From Cupriavidus pauculus (GTDB lineage Bacteria > Pseudomonadota > Gammaproteobacteria > Burkholderiales > Burkholderiaceae): a stretch of DNA of 64,000 nucleotides. The stretch covers positions 3,286,001-3,350,000 of the forward strand of contig NZ_CP044065.1 in NCBI RefSeq assembly GCF_008693385.1, given 5' to 3'. Numbering within the stretch: the first letter of the stretch is position 1; every line of letters begins with the position of its first letter. The notes beneath the pieces are model-generated. The model ran no database searches, was not told the origin of the DNA, and saw only the letters and a program-made list of their open reading frames with translations. The position numbers were made by a program, and so were the translations under genes. This document shows, piece by piece, positions 17,601-25,031 of the stretch.

Positions 17601-17619
17601 CGTGGGGGCGCGCCCGTGA
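11620..17619 (+). CDS. Bacterial alpha-2-macroglobulin family protein (YfhM-like) with thioester motif
   Basis: Predicted 1999-residue exported protease-inhibitor-like protein. The start at 11620 follows GGCAGGG and gives a signal peptide with likely cleavage after ALSAAQALAA near residue 23; I see no lipobox. It has many macroglobulin-type beta domains. The bait-region-adjacent segments include an acidic insert near residues 844-862 (DEDADDEDA). The thioester motif CLEQ is intact at about residues 1516-1519, in PFSCLEQRTSK. It is long compared with the 1650-residue E. coli YfhM protein. Bacterial members sit in the periplasm and are thought to trap foreign proteases when the outer membrane is breached, partnered with the peptidoglycan synthase PBP1C. 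Here pbpC follows two genes later in the same operon, which supports that role. The stop codon overlaps the next gene. Confidence 0.93.
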   Translation: MRGIVAIGFASLAALSAAQALAAQITRFSPEGVVPRVRQVAIRFDEPMVPMGDLKAAAPAAVACQGGGSAGQGRWVDASNWVFDFEQDLPPGVRCTVRMANGLKSVAGKAYSGKPEYRFETGGPTVLSARPSGGQIEEDQVFALRFNGAATAGSIQSHAWCQAEGLGERIPVRLLSGKDRDTVLGAIRWSDFAKQTPEAIHLLACQQRLPSGARMQLVLDAGIATPSGVATRDARRFDFTVREAFAAGFTCERERAEAPCTPLRPLRVTFTAPVPRKVAERVVLKTPSGDRAPTFDPDLSPDAAVDSVSFPPPFAENAALTIEAPKDLKDDAGRTLTNADLFPLKVTMAALPPLAKFAAAPFGVVERFADVPRNKSDGDYPPLLPVTLRNVEADLPATAVRAQAGTVARLKVDDDGAVLRWLGLVKRMHETSWTRGELDAVLAGRSPYEVRNPRNAPSIETRSVSLLDKATGVRKLDIPKPTGGDPRPFEVVGIPLPEPGFHVVEIASPRLGAALLGRQAPMYVRTAALVTNLGVHLKVARAATDGDMSGLVWVTTLDDGKPVANAAVAVRDCDGKLYGEARTDATGVARFDKLPASRHDDCANGLSGYFASARIAADHPQARGKADMAFVMSDWNRGIETWRFNVPTNMSASQTLRAHTVFDRTLLRLGETVSMKHLLRTETLQGFGLPSGENAMPAKLVVTHEGSGQTYEMPLAWRATATGGRSAENTFQIPPAAKLGQYSTTLVYASGQSLDTGGFRVEAFRLPVLAGTLQADKDPKAKGNALIAPSSVPVGMEIHYLSGGGASGLPVQLSALLRQKSVNFADYDDFSFDAPRQRKQAGSGGDEDADDEDASAQSERLVADKVRVTLDRNGNAKTTLKDLPKIDLPTDLVLEAGFADPNGEIQTLRQTVPVWPAGVVAGIRAGSWVSVTQKIAVQGLALDTQGKPLADTPVQIQARLRINTSARKRVVGGFYQYDNRSEMKDLGTVCEARTDAQGRAHCNVALTQAGEVELVAIVRDGDGRMSRAATTVWVTRAGELWFGGENHDRMDVIPEKKSYAPGDTAVFQVRMPFRRATALVAVEREGVIETQVVELRGDDPSIRLKVKPEWGPNVYVSVLSLRGRLRDVPWYSFFTWGWRQPVDWWRAFRTEGREYVAPSPLVDLSKPAFRLGLAEIRVGNEAHRLDVTVTPDKATYPVRGKARVAVQVKLPDGKPAANAEVAFAAVDQSLLELMPNTSWNLLDAMLQRRSYGVETSTAQMEIIGRRHYGRKAVPAGGGGGKSPTRELFDTLLLWNPRVQLDAEGKASLEVPLNDSLTSFRIVAVADLGVGRFGTGSASIAATQDLQMIAGLPLLVREDDRYRAMFTLRNTTQRAMTVEASARATLVDTQALPTQTVQLPAGESREIGWDVTAPALLAYSRSGTIQWEVQAVEKGGGNASDRLKVSQQIVPAVPVTVQQATLAQLSPSLSIPVQAPAEALADPAGKLRGGLQVSLQSSLAGGMPGVREWFRAYPFSCLEQRTSKSIGLNDTAAWDALMAQLPSYLDSNGLASYFPLSSDATQGSVTLTAYLLALTDEAARAGLPMRVPDALRAQMERGLTAFVEGRITPPRWAPQSATMDLEVRKLAALEALSRTGHAQARMLGSIQILPAQWPTSALIDWLSLLSRMPDIPQHEARVAEAQQLLRGRLTVQGTRLVFSTERDDNWWWLMANGDVNAARLLAVASQLPAWKDDVPQLVTGLLGRQARGAWSTTTANAWGVLAIARYAQTYERTPVSGTTRATLGAESRAFDWARATTRDGIATGAVDLPWPGGAAGAAPKLSPTPVAAPAALQVEHAGSGRPWATVRALAAVPLREPIAAGYRIRRTVTPVEQAVAGKWSRGDTYRVKLDVDAQADMTWVVVSDPVPTGATILGSGLGRDSDIATRGQQGGTYATFVERTPEAYRAYYDYVPKGGFTVEYTVRLNNAGEFALPPVRAEAMYAPDVFGALPVERLTVGARP

Positions 17620-18347
17620 TCCGCTTTGCCGTCAGGATGCCCGCGCGCGTGCGCGAATGGTGGTTCATGGGTGCGATCGCGGGTGTCATCTATGGCGTGC
17701 TGCTGCTGCAGGCCACGATGGTGCTCCCGCCCGGCGCGCCGCTGATCGGCGTGGTTTCGTACCAGCCGTTGTGGAAGTGCGCGATGGCGTTGCTGCTCGC
17801 GCGCGCGGCATGGTTCCACCGGCCGCTGTTCGAGCGCCGGTGGCTCGTCATCGCGCTCGTGTTGTCCGCGATCGGCGACCTGCTGCTGGCCTTGCCCGCG
17901 TTGCGCATCTCGTTTATCGGCGGGCTCGGCGCGTTTCTGCTCGCGCATCTCGCGTACCTGCGGCTGTTCGCGCCGCTTGGCGCGGACCTGCGCGCGCATC
18001 GCCTCGTCGCCTGCGGGCTCGTGATCGGCGCGGCCGGCGCGCTGCTCGGCCGCTTCTGGCCGAATCTCGGCGAGCTCGCGTGGCCGGTGGTGGTTTATAT
18101 CGGCGTGCTGGCGGCCATGGCGTGCGCGGCGTTGCTCGCGCGCCTGCCGACGCCGCTGACCGCGCTCGGTGCCATCTGCTTCGTGATCTCGGACGCGCTG
18201 ATCGGCACCGCGCGCTTTCTTTCCGCGTTCGATACGTATCAGCTCGGCATCTGGTGGTTCTATGCCGCGGCGCAGGTGCTGATCGTCGCGGGCATCGTGG
18301 GCGGACGGGAGACGCCCGGTGTGCAACCGATGGACGCAAAGGTGTAG
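17616..18347 (+). CDS. YhhN-family membrane protein (lysoplasmalogenase-like)
   Basis: Predicted 243-residue integral membrane protein with about eight hydrophobic segments. I place the start at a GTG whose last two bases form part of the TGA stop of the preceding gene (GTGA overlap), implying translational coupling. An ATG 24 bp downstream is an alternative. Conserved polar residues within the membrane segments match the YhhN/TMEM86 family: the SAIGDLLLAL segment, GAFLLAHLAYL and the C-terminal CFVISDALIG. Animal TMEM86 and some bacterial members hydrolyse the vinyl-ether bond of lysoplasmalogens; activity of this protein is not established. It lies between the macroglobulin gene and pbpC, 6 bp before the latter. 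Confidence 0.85.
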   Translation: MIRFAVRMPARVREWWFMGAIAGVIYGVLLLQATMVLPPGAPLIGVVSYQPLWKCAMALLLARAAWFHRPLFERRWLVIALVLSAIGDLLLALPALRISFIGGLGAFLLAHLAYLRLFAPLGADLRAHRLVACGLVIGAAGALLGRFWPNLGELAWPVVVYIGVLAAMACAALLARLPTPLTALGAICFVISDALIGTARFLSAFDTYQLGIWWFYAAAQVLIVAGIVGGRETPGVQPMDAKV

Positions 18348-18353
18348 CCGGCG

Positions 18354-20654
18354 ATGCGCGGCGCGTCATCGTCCCCTCGTTGCTGGCGCGCCGTGCTTGC
18401 GGTGGCGATGATGCTGGCCGTGCCCGCCGCTTTCGCGGTCCCCACGTTCGGCGCCGTGCGCGATGCATGGCGCAGTGCGGACGTGGTGGTCGCCGATCGG
18501 CATGGGGAGACGATCGCGCGCATCCGCGACGACTTCCGCGCGCGGCGCGGAGACTGGGTCGGCCTTGCCGATACCTCGCCGGCGCTGCGCACGGCCATCG
18601 TGCTCTCCGAAGATCGCCGCTTCTATGCGCACAGCGGTGTCGACTGGCAGGGCGTGGCCGCCGCCGCATGGGCGAACCTCTGGAACACGCGCACGCGCGG
18701 CGCGTCCACGCTGACGATGCAGCTGGCGGGGCTGCTCGACGAGGATCTGCGCGCGGGGGGCGGACGGACCGGCGGACGCAGCATGACGCAGAAGGTCGGG
18801 CAGGCGGTGAGCGCGGCGTCGCTCGAGCGCGGCTGGAGCAAGGACCAGATCCTCGAGGCGTATCTGAACCTCGTGCCGTTCCGTGGCGAACTGGTCGGCC
18901 TGTCGGCGATGTCGCAGACGCTGTTCGGCAAGGTGCCGAGCGGGCTCGATGCGCGTGAATCGGCCGTGGCGGTGGCGCTCGTGCGCGCGCCCAACGCGAC
19001 CCCCGCGCAAGTCTCGCGGCGCGCGTGCGGCATCCTGCGGGACATGCAGCTGCCGCGCGAGTGCGATGGCCTCGACGGCTTCACGCAGCTGGCACTGCTG
19101 CGCGCAAGCGGTGCGGGCGCGATGAAGCCGGCCGGGGCGAGTCTGGCACCGCATCTGGGCCGGCTGCTCGTGGCGCAGGCCGCGGCGGGCAAGCATGCGG
19201 CGAGTGGCAACGCGGCGATTGGCAACGCGGCGATTGGCAACGCGGCGATGGGCAACGCGGCGATGGGCACGGTGTCGCGTATCGACTCGACGCTCGATGC
19301 GCGCGTGCAGCGCGTGGCGGTGACGAGCCTCGACCGCCATCTGCGCGAACTCGCGGGCCGCAACGTCGAGGATGGTGCGGTCATCGTGATCGACAACGCG
19401 AGCGGCGACGTGCTCGCGTACGTCGGCTCGTCGGGCGTGCTGTCCGCGGCCGCGCAGGTCGATCACGCGGCCGCGCTGCGGCAGGCCGGCTCGACGCTCA
19501 AGCCGTTTCTCTACGCGCAGGCGCTAGAGGAGCGGCGCGTGACGGCGGCGTCGCTGCTCGACGATCGTCCCGTCAATCTGCCGACGGGCGGCGGGCTCTA
19601 TATCCCGCAGAACTACGATCACCAATACGCGGGCTGGGTCAGCCTGCGCGCGGCGCTGGGCGCATCGCTGAATGTGCCCGCCGTGCGCACGCTGGTCATG
19701 GTCACGCCGCATCGCTTTCATCGCCGGCTCGTGGCGCTGGGCCTGCCGCTCACGCAGTCGGGCGACTATTACGGTTACAGCCTCGCGCTCGGCAGCGCCG
19801 ACGTTTCGCTGCTGTCGCTGACGAATGCCTATCGCGCGTTCGCCAATGGCGGTGCCTATAGCGCGCCAAGGCTCCGCGCGGGCGACCCTCGCTCCACGCC
19901 GCGCGCGGTGATGCAGCCGGCCGCGGCCTATGTGATCGGCGACGTGCTCTCGGACCGCCATGCGCGCGCGCGTACGTTCGGGCTCGACAGCCCGCTCACC
20001 ACGCGTTTCTGGACCGCCGTGAAGACGGGCACCAGCAAGGACATGCGCGACAACTGGTGCATCGGCTGGTCGCAGCGCTACACGGTTGGCGTCTGGGTCG
20101 GCAACGCGAGCGGCGCGAGCATGCACGATGTCTCGGGCGTGACCGGCGCCGCGCCGGTCTGGCACGACGTGATGGAGGCGCTGCACGGTGCCACGCCGAG
20201 CCGTGCGCCGGCCATGCCGGGCGGTGTGCGGCGCATCGGCCTGACGTTCGACCAGAACCTCGAGCCCGCGCGCGAGGAGGTGTTTCTCGACGGCACCGAG
20301 ATGTCGCGCGTGAGCGTCGCCGCGGCGGCGCCCCGCGATGCCGGCGCCCGCCCGGCCATCGCCAGTCCCGCCAACGGCACGGTGTTCGCGCTCGATCCCG
20401 ATATCCCGCCACGCGCGCAACGCGTGTGGTTTCACGCGTCGGCCTCCACCGGCGAGGTGGCCACCGGCGTCAGCTGGCGGCTGGACGGCAAGCCGCTCGG
20501 ACGCGGTGGCGAAGTGGCCTGGCTGCCCTGGCCGGGCCGGCATCAGGTGGAACTCGTCGATGGGACCGGCCGCGTCGTGGACCGCGTCGCCATCGAGGTC
20601 CGTGGCGCAAGCGTGCGCGACGCGGCACCGGCGGCCCGGCCGCGCCGGCCCTGA
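18354..20654 (+). CDS. pbpC: Penicillin-binding protein 1C
   Basis: Predicted 766-residue peptidoglycan glycosyltransferase/transpeptidase with an N-terminal membrane anchor. The glycosyltransferase domain shows SEDRRFYAHSGVDWQG and RGASTLTMQLAGLL. The transpeptidase domain has the serine motif STLK (serine about residue 380), GASLNVP, and KTGTS at about 557. A C-terminal PBP1C beta domain (GVRRIGLTFDQNLEP onward) completes the family architecture. Between the two catalytic domains lies an Asn-Ala-Ala-Ile/Met-Gly repeat encoded by four 15-bp DNA repeats. PBP1C is normally found beside the alpha-2-macroglobulin gene, as here. Together they are thought to form a periplasmic defence and wall-repair pair. 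Confidence 0.95.
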   Translation: MRGASSSPRCWRAVLAVAMMLAVPAAFAVPTFGAVRDAWRSADVVVADRHGETIARIRDDFRARRGDWVGLADTSPALRTAIVLSEDRRFYAHSGVDWQGVAAAAWANLWNTRTRGASTLTMQLAGLLDEDLRAGGGRTGGRSMTQKVGQAVSAASLERGWSKDQILEAYLNLVPFRGELVGLSAMSQTLFGKVPSGLDARESAVAVALVRAPNATPAQVSRRACGILRDMQLPRECDGLDGFTQLALLRASGAGAMKPAGASLAPHLGRLLVAQAAAGKHAASGNAAIGNAAIGNAAMGNAAMGTVSRIDSTLDARVQRVAVTSLDRHLRELAGRNVEDGAVIVIDNASGDVLAYVGSSGVLSAAAQVDHAAALRQAGSTLKPFLYAQALEERRVTAASLLDDRPVNLPTGGGLYIPQNYDHQYAGWVSLRAALGASLNVPAVRTLVMVTPHRFHRRLVALGLPLTQSGDYYGYSLALGSADVSLLSLTNAYRAFANGGAYSAPRLRAGDPRSTPRAVMQPAAAYVIGDVLSDRHARARTFGLDSPLTTRFWTAVKTGTSKDMRDNWCIGWSQRYTVGVWVGNASGASMHDVSGVTGAAPVWHDVMEALHGATPSRAPAMPGGVRRIGLTFDQNLEPAREEVFLDGTEMSRVSVAAAAPRDAGARPAIASPANGTVFALDPDIPPRAQRVWFHASASTGEVATGVSWRLDGKPLGRGGEVAWLPWPGRHQVELVDGTGRVVDRVAIEVRGASVRDAAPAARPRRP
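19206..19265 (+). repeat. Four 15-bp tandem repeats inside pbpC
   Basis: Units GGCAACGCGGCGATT (twice) and GGCAACGCGGCGATG (twice) start at 19206, 19221, 19236 and 19251. Each encodes Gly-Asn-Ala-Ala-Ile/Met. The unit is a multiple of three, so gain or loss of copies would keep the frame. Confidence 0.95.
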
Positions 20655-20934
20655 CATGGCTTTTGCTCCGCACGTGACCGGCATTTCGTTTCAAATGTGC
20701 GTATGCAGCAAACCCCCTCACCCGAAGGGGTCTTTGCGTTTCCGACAAAAACCGTTGCGCGCACGCAGCGGATATTTAAGAAAGACCCGGTAATTTCCGA
20801 TGTTTTATTGGGTTAACCCGGGCTTTAGGGCGTTCCTTCTACGCATCGTTTTCATGTTTGAAACAGTCGGCGCTTCCGTCACGGGATAATGCGTGCCTTG
20901 GAGTAGGTCACATCAAGAGGAGTAAAGAGGAGCT
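20655..20934. other. Intergenic region upstream of ompW
   Basis: No gene is seen in these 280 bp. A weak hairpin around 20715-20738 (CCCCT/AGGGG arms followed by TCTTT) may end the pbpC operon. The rest is AT-richer than its surroundings and must contain the ompW promoter, but no confident -35/-10 pair was assigned. Confidence 0.4.
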
Positions 20935-21660
20935 ATGAAGAACATCTATAAAAAGATGCTGGTGGCGGCCGCGGCCATGACGCTCGGCGGCTTTGCCCAG
21001 GCACAATCCGCGGGCAGCACGGTCGTGAGCATGGGCTGGTTCCGCGTCATGCCCACCGGGTCCAGCGAGAACCTGACCATCGACAGCCTCGCGGGCCGTC
21101 CGGTCGGCCAGCAGCGTCCGAACACGGGCGCGAAGATCGATTCGGCCGATACGCTGGGTCTCGCGCTCGATCACTTCTTCACGGACAACATCTCGGCCGA
21201 GTTCGTGCTGGGCGTGCCGCCGAAGCATGACGTGAGCGGCGATCGCGGATACGAGAAGTACGGCAAGCTCGGCGAAGTCCGCCAGTGGAGCCCGGCCGTC
21301 GTGTTCAAGTGGCACTTTTTCGACGCCAAGACCAAGTTCCGTCCGTACGTGGGCGTCGGCGTGAACTACACGTGGTTCACGGGCGAAACGGTCACGAACC
21401 AGAATTTCGTGAACAACGAGTTCGGACCGGGCTCGCGCATGACCGCGAGCGCCACGCCGTCGTGGAACCCCGTATTCAACGTCGGCGCCAACTACAACAT
21501 CACCGACCGCTGGTCGGTGGGGGTGTCGGTCTCGTACGTGCCGATCTCGACGCGCGGCAACTTCGAAACCACGCTGGCCAACGGCGCGGTCGTGAAGTCG
21601 CATACCAAGATCAGCATCGATCCGGTCGTGACGTACCTGAGCGTCGGCTACCGCTTCTGA
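20935..21660 (+). CDS. ompW: OmpW-family outer membrane protein
   Basis: Predicted 241-residue protein with a Sec signal peptide (MKNIYKKMLVAAAAMTLGG, cleavage near AQAQ, about residue 23). The mature part consists of amphipathic strands of an eight-stranded barrel. It has characteristic segments DTLGLALDHFFTDNISAEF, KFRPYVGVGVNYTWF and the terminal VTYLSVGYRF ending in phenylalanine, the outer-membrane assembly signal. GAGGAG precedes the start codon. OmpW proteins form small hydrophobic channels and are often regulated by oxygen or stress. The gene is alone in its transcription unit, followed by a clear intrinsic terminator at 21691. Confidence 0.93.
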   Translation: MKNIYKKMLVAAAAMTLGGFAQAQSAGSTVVSMGWFRVMPTGSSENLTIDSLAGRPVGQQRPNTGAKIDSADTLGLALDHFFTDNISAEFVLGVPPKHDVSGDRGYEKYGKLGEVRQWSPAVVFKWHFFDAKTKFRPYVGVGVNYTWFTGETVTNQNFVNNEFGPGSRMTASATPSWNPVFNVGANYNITDRWSVGVSVSYVPISTRGNFETTLANGAVVKSHTKISIDPVVTYLSVGYRF

Positions 21661-21690
21661 CGCGACCCGCGGGGCATCGGCAAGGAAGAA

Positions 21691-21713
21691 GGGGCACCGT
21701 TCGGTGCCCCTTT
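21691..21713 (+). terminator. Intrinsic terminator after ompW
   Basis: A perfect 8-bp stem GGGGCACC/GGTGCCCC with a GTTC loop is followed by TTT. It lies 30 bp after the ompW stop codon, and the complementary strand could also serve the convergent copZ gene that ends at 21718. Confidence 0.8.
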
Positions 21714-21717
21714 CCTG

Positions 21718-21918
21718 TTATCTGGCCGCCTTCACGGGGTAGCCGGCTTCCTCGATGGCCTTGCGCAGCGCGGCCTGGTCGGCCTGGCTATCGACCTTCA
21801 CGGCCTGCGTGGGCACATCGGCGGACACGCTGGCGGCCGGATCGACTGCCTGGACCGCGCGGGTGATCGCACCGACACAGTGGTTGCAGGACATGCCTTC
21901 GACTTCGAACTGGATCAT
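21718..21918 (-). CDS. copZ: Copper chaperone, heavy-metal-associated domain
   Basis: Predicted 66-residue single-domain protein. It starts MIQFEVEGMSCNHCVGAIT with the metal-binding CxxC at residues 11-14 and continues with the ferredoxin-like fold expected for Atx1/CopZ chaperones (AVKVDSQADQAALRKAIEEAGY). It is divergent from copA across 159 bp, and its promoter carries its own CueR-like palindrome with a 19-bp spacer. It probably passes Cu(I) to the CopA efflux pump. No open frame on the same strand extends it convincingly. Confidence 0.92.
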   Translation of the reverse strand: MIQFEVEGMSCNHCVGAITRAVQAVDPAASVSADVPTQAVKVDSQADQAALRKAIEEAGYPVKAAR

Positions 21919-21958
21919 CTTGAGCTCCGGATTGAGATGGAGGGATTGCACGGAATGG

Positions 21959-21989
21959 AGTGTGAACCTTCCCACCGTGGGAAGCGCAA
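21959..21989 (-). promoter_or_regulatory. CueR-type promoter/operator of copZ
   Basis: On the minus strand, TTGCGC (-35, 21984-21989) is followed by a 19-bp spacer and CACACT (-10, 21959-21964). The spacer contains most of the perfect 17-bp palindrome CTTCCCACCGTGGGAAG at 21968-21984. The long spacer with a central palindrome is the hallmark of MerR-family activation and matches the copper-responsive CueR consensus CCTTCC-n-GGAAGG. Confidence 0.75.
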
Positions 21990-22013
21990 GCGGAAAATTG
22001 TGGGGGGCCGACC

Positions 22014-22044
22014 TTGACCTTCCAATGATGGTAAGGTCCACGAT
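22014..22044 (+). promoter_or_regulatory. CueR-type promoter/operator of copA
   Basis: TTGACC (-35, 22014-22019) is followed by a 19-bp spacer and CACGAT (-10, 22039-22044). The spacer carries the imperfect palindrome ACCTTCC..GGTAAGGT. The layout closely resembles known CueR-controlled copA promoters. With the divergent copZ promoter it makes a back-to-back CueR regulon, the regulator being encoded downstream of copA. Confidence 0.8.
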
Positions 22045-22077
22045 GCAGTCGTCGCCACTGCCAATTGCCCGTCCATC

Positions 22078-24558
22078 ATGTCGATTTCCGCCGAACCTTC
22101 TGTCGCTTTTGACGCCGCCACCGGCGCGGAGTGGAGTTTTCCCGTCGATGGCATGACGTGCGCGTCCTGCGTGCGCCGCGTCGAGAACGCGCTGGCCAAA
22201 GTGCCCGGCGTCAGCGATGCCTCCGTCAACCTTGCCACCGAGCATGTCACGCTGCGCGCCGCGCCCGGTGCCGATGCGGGCGCCGCGCTGTCGGCGGCCG
22301 CGCAGGCCGTCACCGACGCCGGCTACGAGGTGCCGCGAGAAACCGTCGAACTGTCCGTGTCCGACATGACGTGCGCGTCGTGCGTGGGCCGCGTGGAGCG
22401 CGCGCTGCGCGCGGTGCCCGGCGTCGTCGGGGCCGAGGTCAATCTCGCCACCGAGCGCGCGGCCGTGACCGTGCTGCGCGATGCGGTCTCCACCGACGCG
22501 CTCACCCAGGCGGTGACGCGGGCCGGGTACGGCGCCGCGGCCGTCACCGCGCCGGTCGGCACCGAGGCGCCGGCGCGGCACGATTTCTGGTCGAGTCCCT
22601 ATGCGGTCGCGATTCCCGCGCTGCTGTCGCTGCCGCTCGTCGCGCCGATGGCGCTCGAGTGGTTCGGCGTGCACTGGATGCTGCCGGCATGGGTGCAGTG
22701 GTTGCTGGCCACGCCGGTGCAGTTCGTGTTCGGCTGGCGCTTCTACAAGGCCGGGTGGAAGGCCGTGCGCGCGGGCGCCGGCAATATGGACCTGCTCGTC
22801 GCGCTCGGCACGTCCGCGGCCTACGGCCTGTCGCTGTGGATGATGGCGACCGCGGGCGAACACCACGCGGGGCATCTCTATTTCGAGAGCGCGGCCGTGG
22901 TGATCACGCTCGTGCGGCTCGGCAAGTGGCTCGAGACGCGCGCCAAGCGCCAGACCGCCGACGCGATCCGCGCGCTGGCGGCGCTGCGGCCCGATACCGC
23001 GCAGGTGCGCCGTGCCGGGCAGGTCGTCACCGTGCCGCTCGCGGAGGTCCGCGTGGGCGACGAGATCGTGGTGCGCCCCGGCGAACGCGTGCCGGTGGAT
23101 GCGCGGATCATCGAAGGCAGCAGCCACGTCGATGAATCGATGCTCACGGGCGAGTCCGTACCCGTTGCGCGCGGCGTGGGCGATGCGCTCACCGGTGGCG
23201 CCATCAATGCCGAGGGGCTGCTCGTCGCGCGCACGACGGCCGTGGGCGCGGAAACCGTGCTCGCGCGCATCATTCGCATGGTCGAGCATGCGCAGGCCGC
23301 CAAGGCGCCGATCCAGCGCCTCGTCGATCGGGTCAGCGCGGTGTTCGTCCCCGTCGTCCTGGTGCTGGCGCTGGCCACGTTGCTCGGCTGGGGATTCGTG
23401 GGCGGCGACTGGTCCGCGGCGCTGCTCAATGCCGTAGCCGTGCTCGTGATCGCGTGCCCGTGCGCGCTGGGGCTCGCCACGCCCACCGCGATCATGGCGG
23501 GTACCGGTGCCGGCGCGCGCGCGGGCATTCTGATCAAGGACGCCGAGGCGCTTGAAGTGGCGCACCGCGTCTCGGTGGTCGCCTTCGACAAGACGGGCAC
23601 GCTGACGATCGGCAAGCCCGAGGTTGTCGCGCTGGAAGCCGCGGACGGCGACGAGGCGGGCCTGCTGGCCCAGCTTGCCGCGCTGCAGGCCGGCAGCGAA
23701 CATCCGCTCGCGCGGGCGGTGCTCGCGGCCGCGCAGGCGCGGGGCATCGCCGCGCCGGCCGCCACCGATGTGCGTGCGCTGCCCGGTCGCGGGATCGAAG
23801 GGCAGGTCGGTGGCGTCGCGCTGCAGCTGGGCAGCGAGGGGCTCCGCGCATCGCTCGGCGCCGAACCGGGCGATGCGCTCCAGGCGTCGGCCACCCGGCT
23901 GCGTAGCGAAGGGCGGACCGTATCGTGGCTGCTCGATGCGCGCGCGCGGCGCGTGCTCGGCCTGGTCGCCTTTGGCGACGCGCTCAAGCCCACGGCCGCC
24001 GCCGCCGTGGCGCGCCTGCGCGCCGCGGGCATCCGCACCGTGATGCTGACCGGCGACAACGCGGGCGCGGCGCGCCATATCGGCGATGCGCTCGGTCTCG
24101 ACGAGGTACAGGCCGAAGTGCTGCCCGAACACAAGGCCGCGCGCGTGCAGGCGTTGCAGCAGGGCGGAGCGGTCGTGGCGATGGTTGGCGACGGCATCAA
24201 CGATGCGCCCGCCCTCGCCGCCGCTGACGTGGGTATCGCGATGTCCACCGGTACCGACGTGGCGATGCACGCCGCCGGCATCACGCTGATGCGTGGCGAT
24301 CCGCTGCTCGTCCCCGATGCCCTCGCCGTGTCCGATCGCACGGTCCGCAAGATCCGCCAGAACCTGTTCTGGGCCTTTATCTATAACGTGATCGGCATCC
24401 CGCTCGCGGCGGCCGGTCTGCTCAATCCCGTGGTGGCCGGCGCGGCGATGGCGTTCTCGAGCGTCAGCGTCGTCAGCAATGCGCTGCTGCTGCGCCGCTG
24501 GCGCGCGGCGGCCGCGTCCCCCAATGCTTCGTCCCCCGTACAGGAGGCCACATCATGA
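22078..24558 (+). CDS. copA: Cu(I)-exporting P1B-type ATPase
   Basis: Predicted 826-residue inner-membrane copper pump. There are two N-terminal metal-binding domains, each with a CxxC (GMTCASC with C28/C31 and DMTCASC with C99/C102). Membrane helices follow, with the transport-site motif CPC at residues 460-462. The phosphorylation motif DKTGTLT has its aspartate at 504, the hinge motif GDGINDAP is present, and a C-terminal helix pair completes the pump. All catalytic elements are intact. It exports Cu(I) from cytoplasm to periplasm using ATP. The gene overlaps cueR by four bases (ATGA), indicating coupled translation, and is driven from the CueR-type promoter at 22014. Confidence 0.96.
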   Translation: MSISAEPSVAFDAATGAEWSFPVDGMTCASCVRRVENALAKVPGVSDASVNLATEHVTLRAAPGADAGAALSAAAQAVTDAGYEVPRETVELSVSDMTCASCVGRVERALRAVPGVVGAEVNLATERAAVTVLRDAVSTDALTQAVTRAGYGAAAVTAPVGTEAPARHDFWSSPYAVAIPALLSLPLVAPMALEWFGVHWMLPAWVQWLLATPVQFVFGWRFYKAGWKAVRAGAGNMDLLVALGTSAAYGLSLWMMATAGEHHAGHLYFESAAVVITLVRLGKWLETRAKRQTADAIRALAALRPDTAQVRRAGQVVTVPLAEVRVGDEIVVRPGERVPVDARIIEGSSHVDESMLTGESVPVARGVGDALTGGAINAEGLLVARTTAVGAETVLARIIRMVEHAQAAKAPIQRLVDRVSAVFVPVVLVLALATLLGWGFVGGDWSAALLNAVAVLVIACPCALGLATPTAIMAGTGAGARAGILIKDAEALEVAHRVSVVAFDKTGTLTIGKPEVVALEAADGDEAGLLAQLAALQAGSEHPLARAVLAAAQARGIAAPAATDVRALPGRGIEGQVGGVALQLGSEGLRASLGAEPGDALQASATRLRSEGRTVSWLLDARARRVLGLVAFGDALKPTAAAAVARLRAAGIRTVMLTGDNAGAARHIGDALGLDEVQAEVLPEHKAARVQALQQGGAVVAMVGDGINDAPALAAADVGIAMSTGTDVAMHAAGITLMRGDPLLVPDALAVSDRTVRKIRQNLFWAFIYNVIGIPLAAAGLLNPVVAGAAMAFSSVSVVSNALLLRRWRAAAASPNASSPVQEATS

Positions 24559-24980
24559 ATATCGGAGAAGCCGCCGACGCCTCGGGCGTCACCGCCAAGA
24601 TGATCCGGCACTACGAATCGATCGGGCTGCTGGAAACCCCGCCGCGCACGGAGGGCGGCTACCGCCGTTACGATGCGCGCGCGGTCCATACCTTGCGCTT
24701 CGTGCGGCGGGCCCGTAATCTCGGATTCTCGCTCGACGAGATTCGCGGGCTGCTGTCGCTGTGGCACGATCGTGCCCGCGCGAGCGCGGATGTGAAAGCG
24801 CTCGCATTGCGTCATCTCGACGAACTGGAGACGCGCATCGCGGAGCTGACGGCCATGCGCGATACGCTGCGCGGGCTCGCCGAGTCGTGCAGCGGCGACG
24901 ATCGGCCCGATTGCCCGATCCTCACCGATTTCGCACGGGAGGACGGCGCGCCGGCGTCGTGTTGTCACACGCAGCCGTAA
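24555..24980 (+). CDS. cueR: MerR-family copper-responsive regulator CueR
   Basis: Predicted 141-residue activator. The N-terminal winged helix-turn-helix reads [21 protein letters not shown]...[20 protein letters not shown]. The dimerisation helix is followed by the metal-binding loop CSGDDRPDC (two cysteines eight apart), the spacing seen in Cu(I) sensors. A C-terminal CC pair is also present (ASCCHTQP). It overlaps the copA stop codon by four bases. It should bind the palindromes at 21959-21989 and 22014-22044 and activate copZ and copA when copper rises. Confidence 0.93.
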   Translation: MNIGEAADASGVTAKMIRHYESIGLLETPPRTEGGYRRYDARAVHTLRFVRRARNLGFSLDEIRGLLSLWHDRARASADVKALALRHLDELETRIAELTAMRDTLRGLAESCSGDDRPDCPILTDFAREDGAPASCCHTQP

Positions 24981-25031
24981 CACGTATCGGTCATAACCCA
25001 AAGCAGGCACACCCGGCGAGGAGACAATGGG

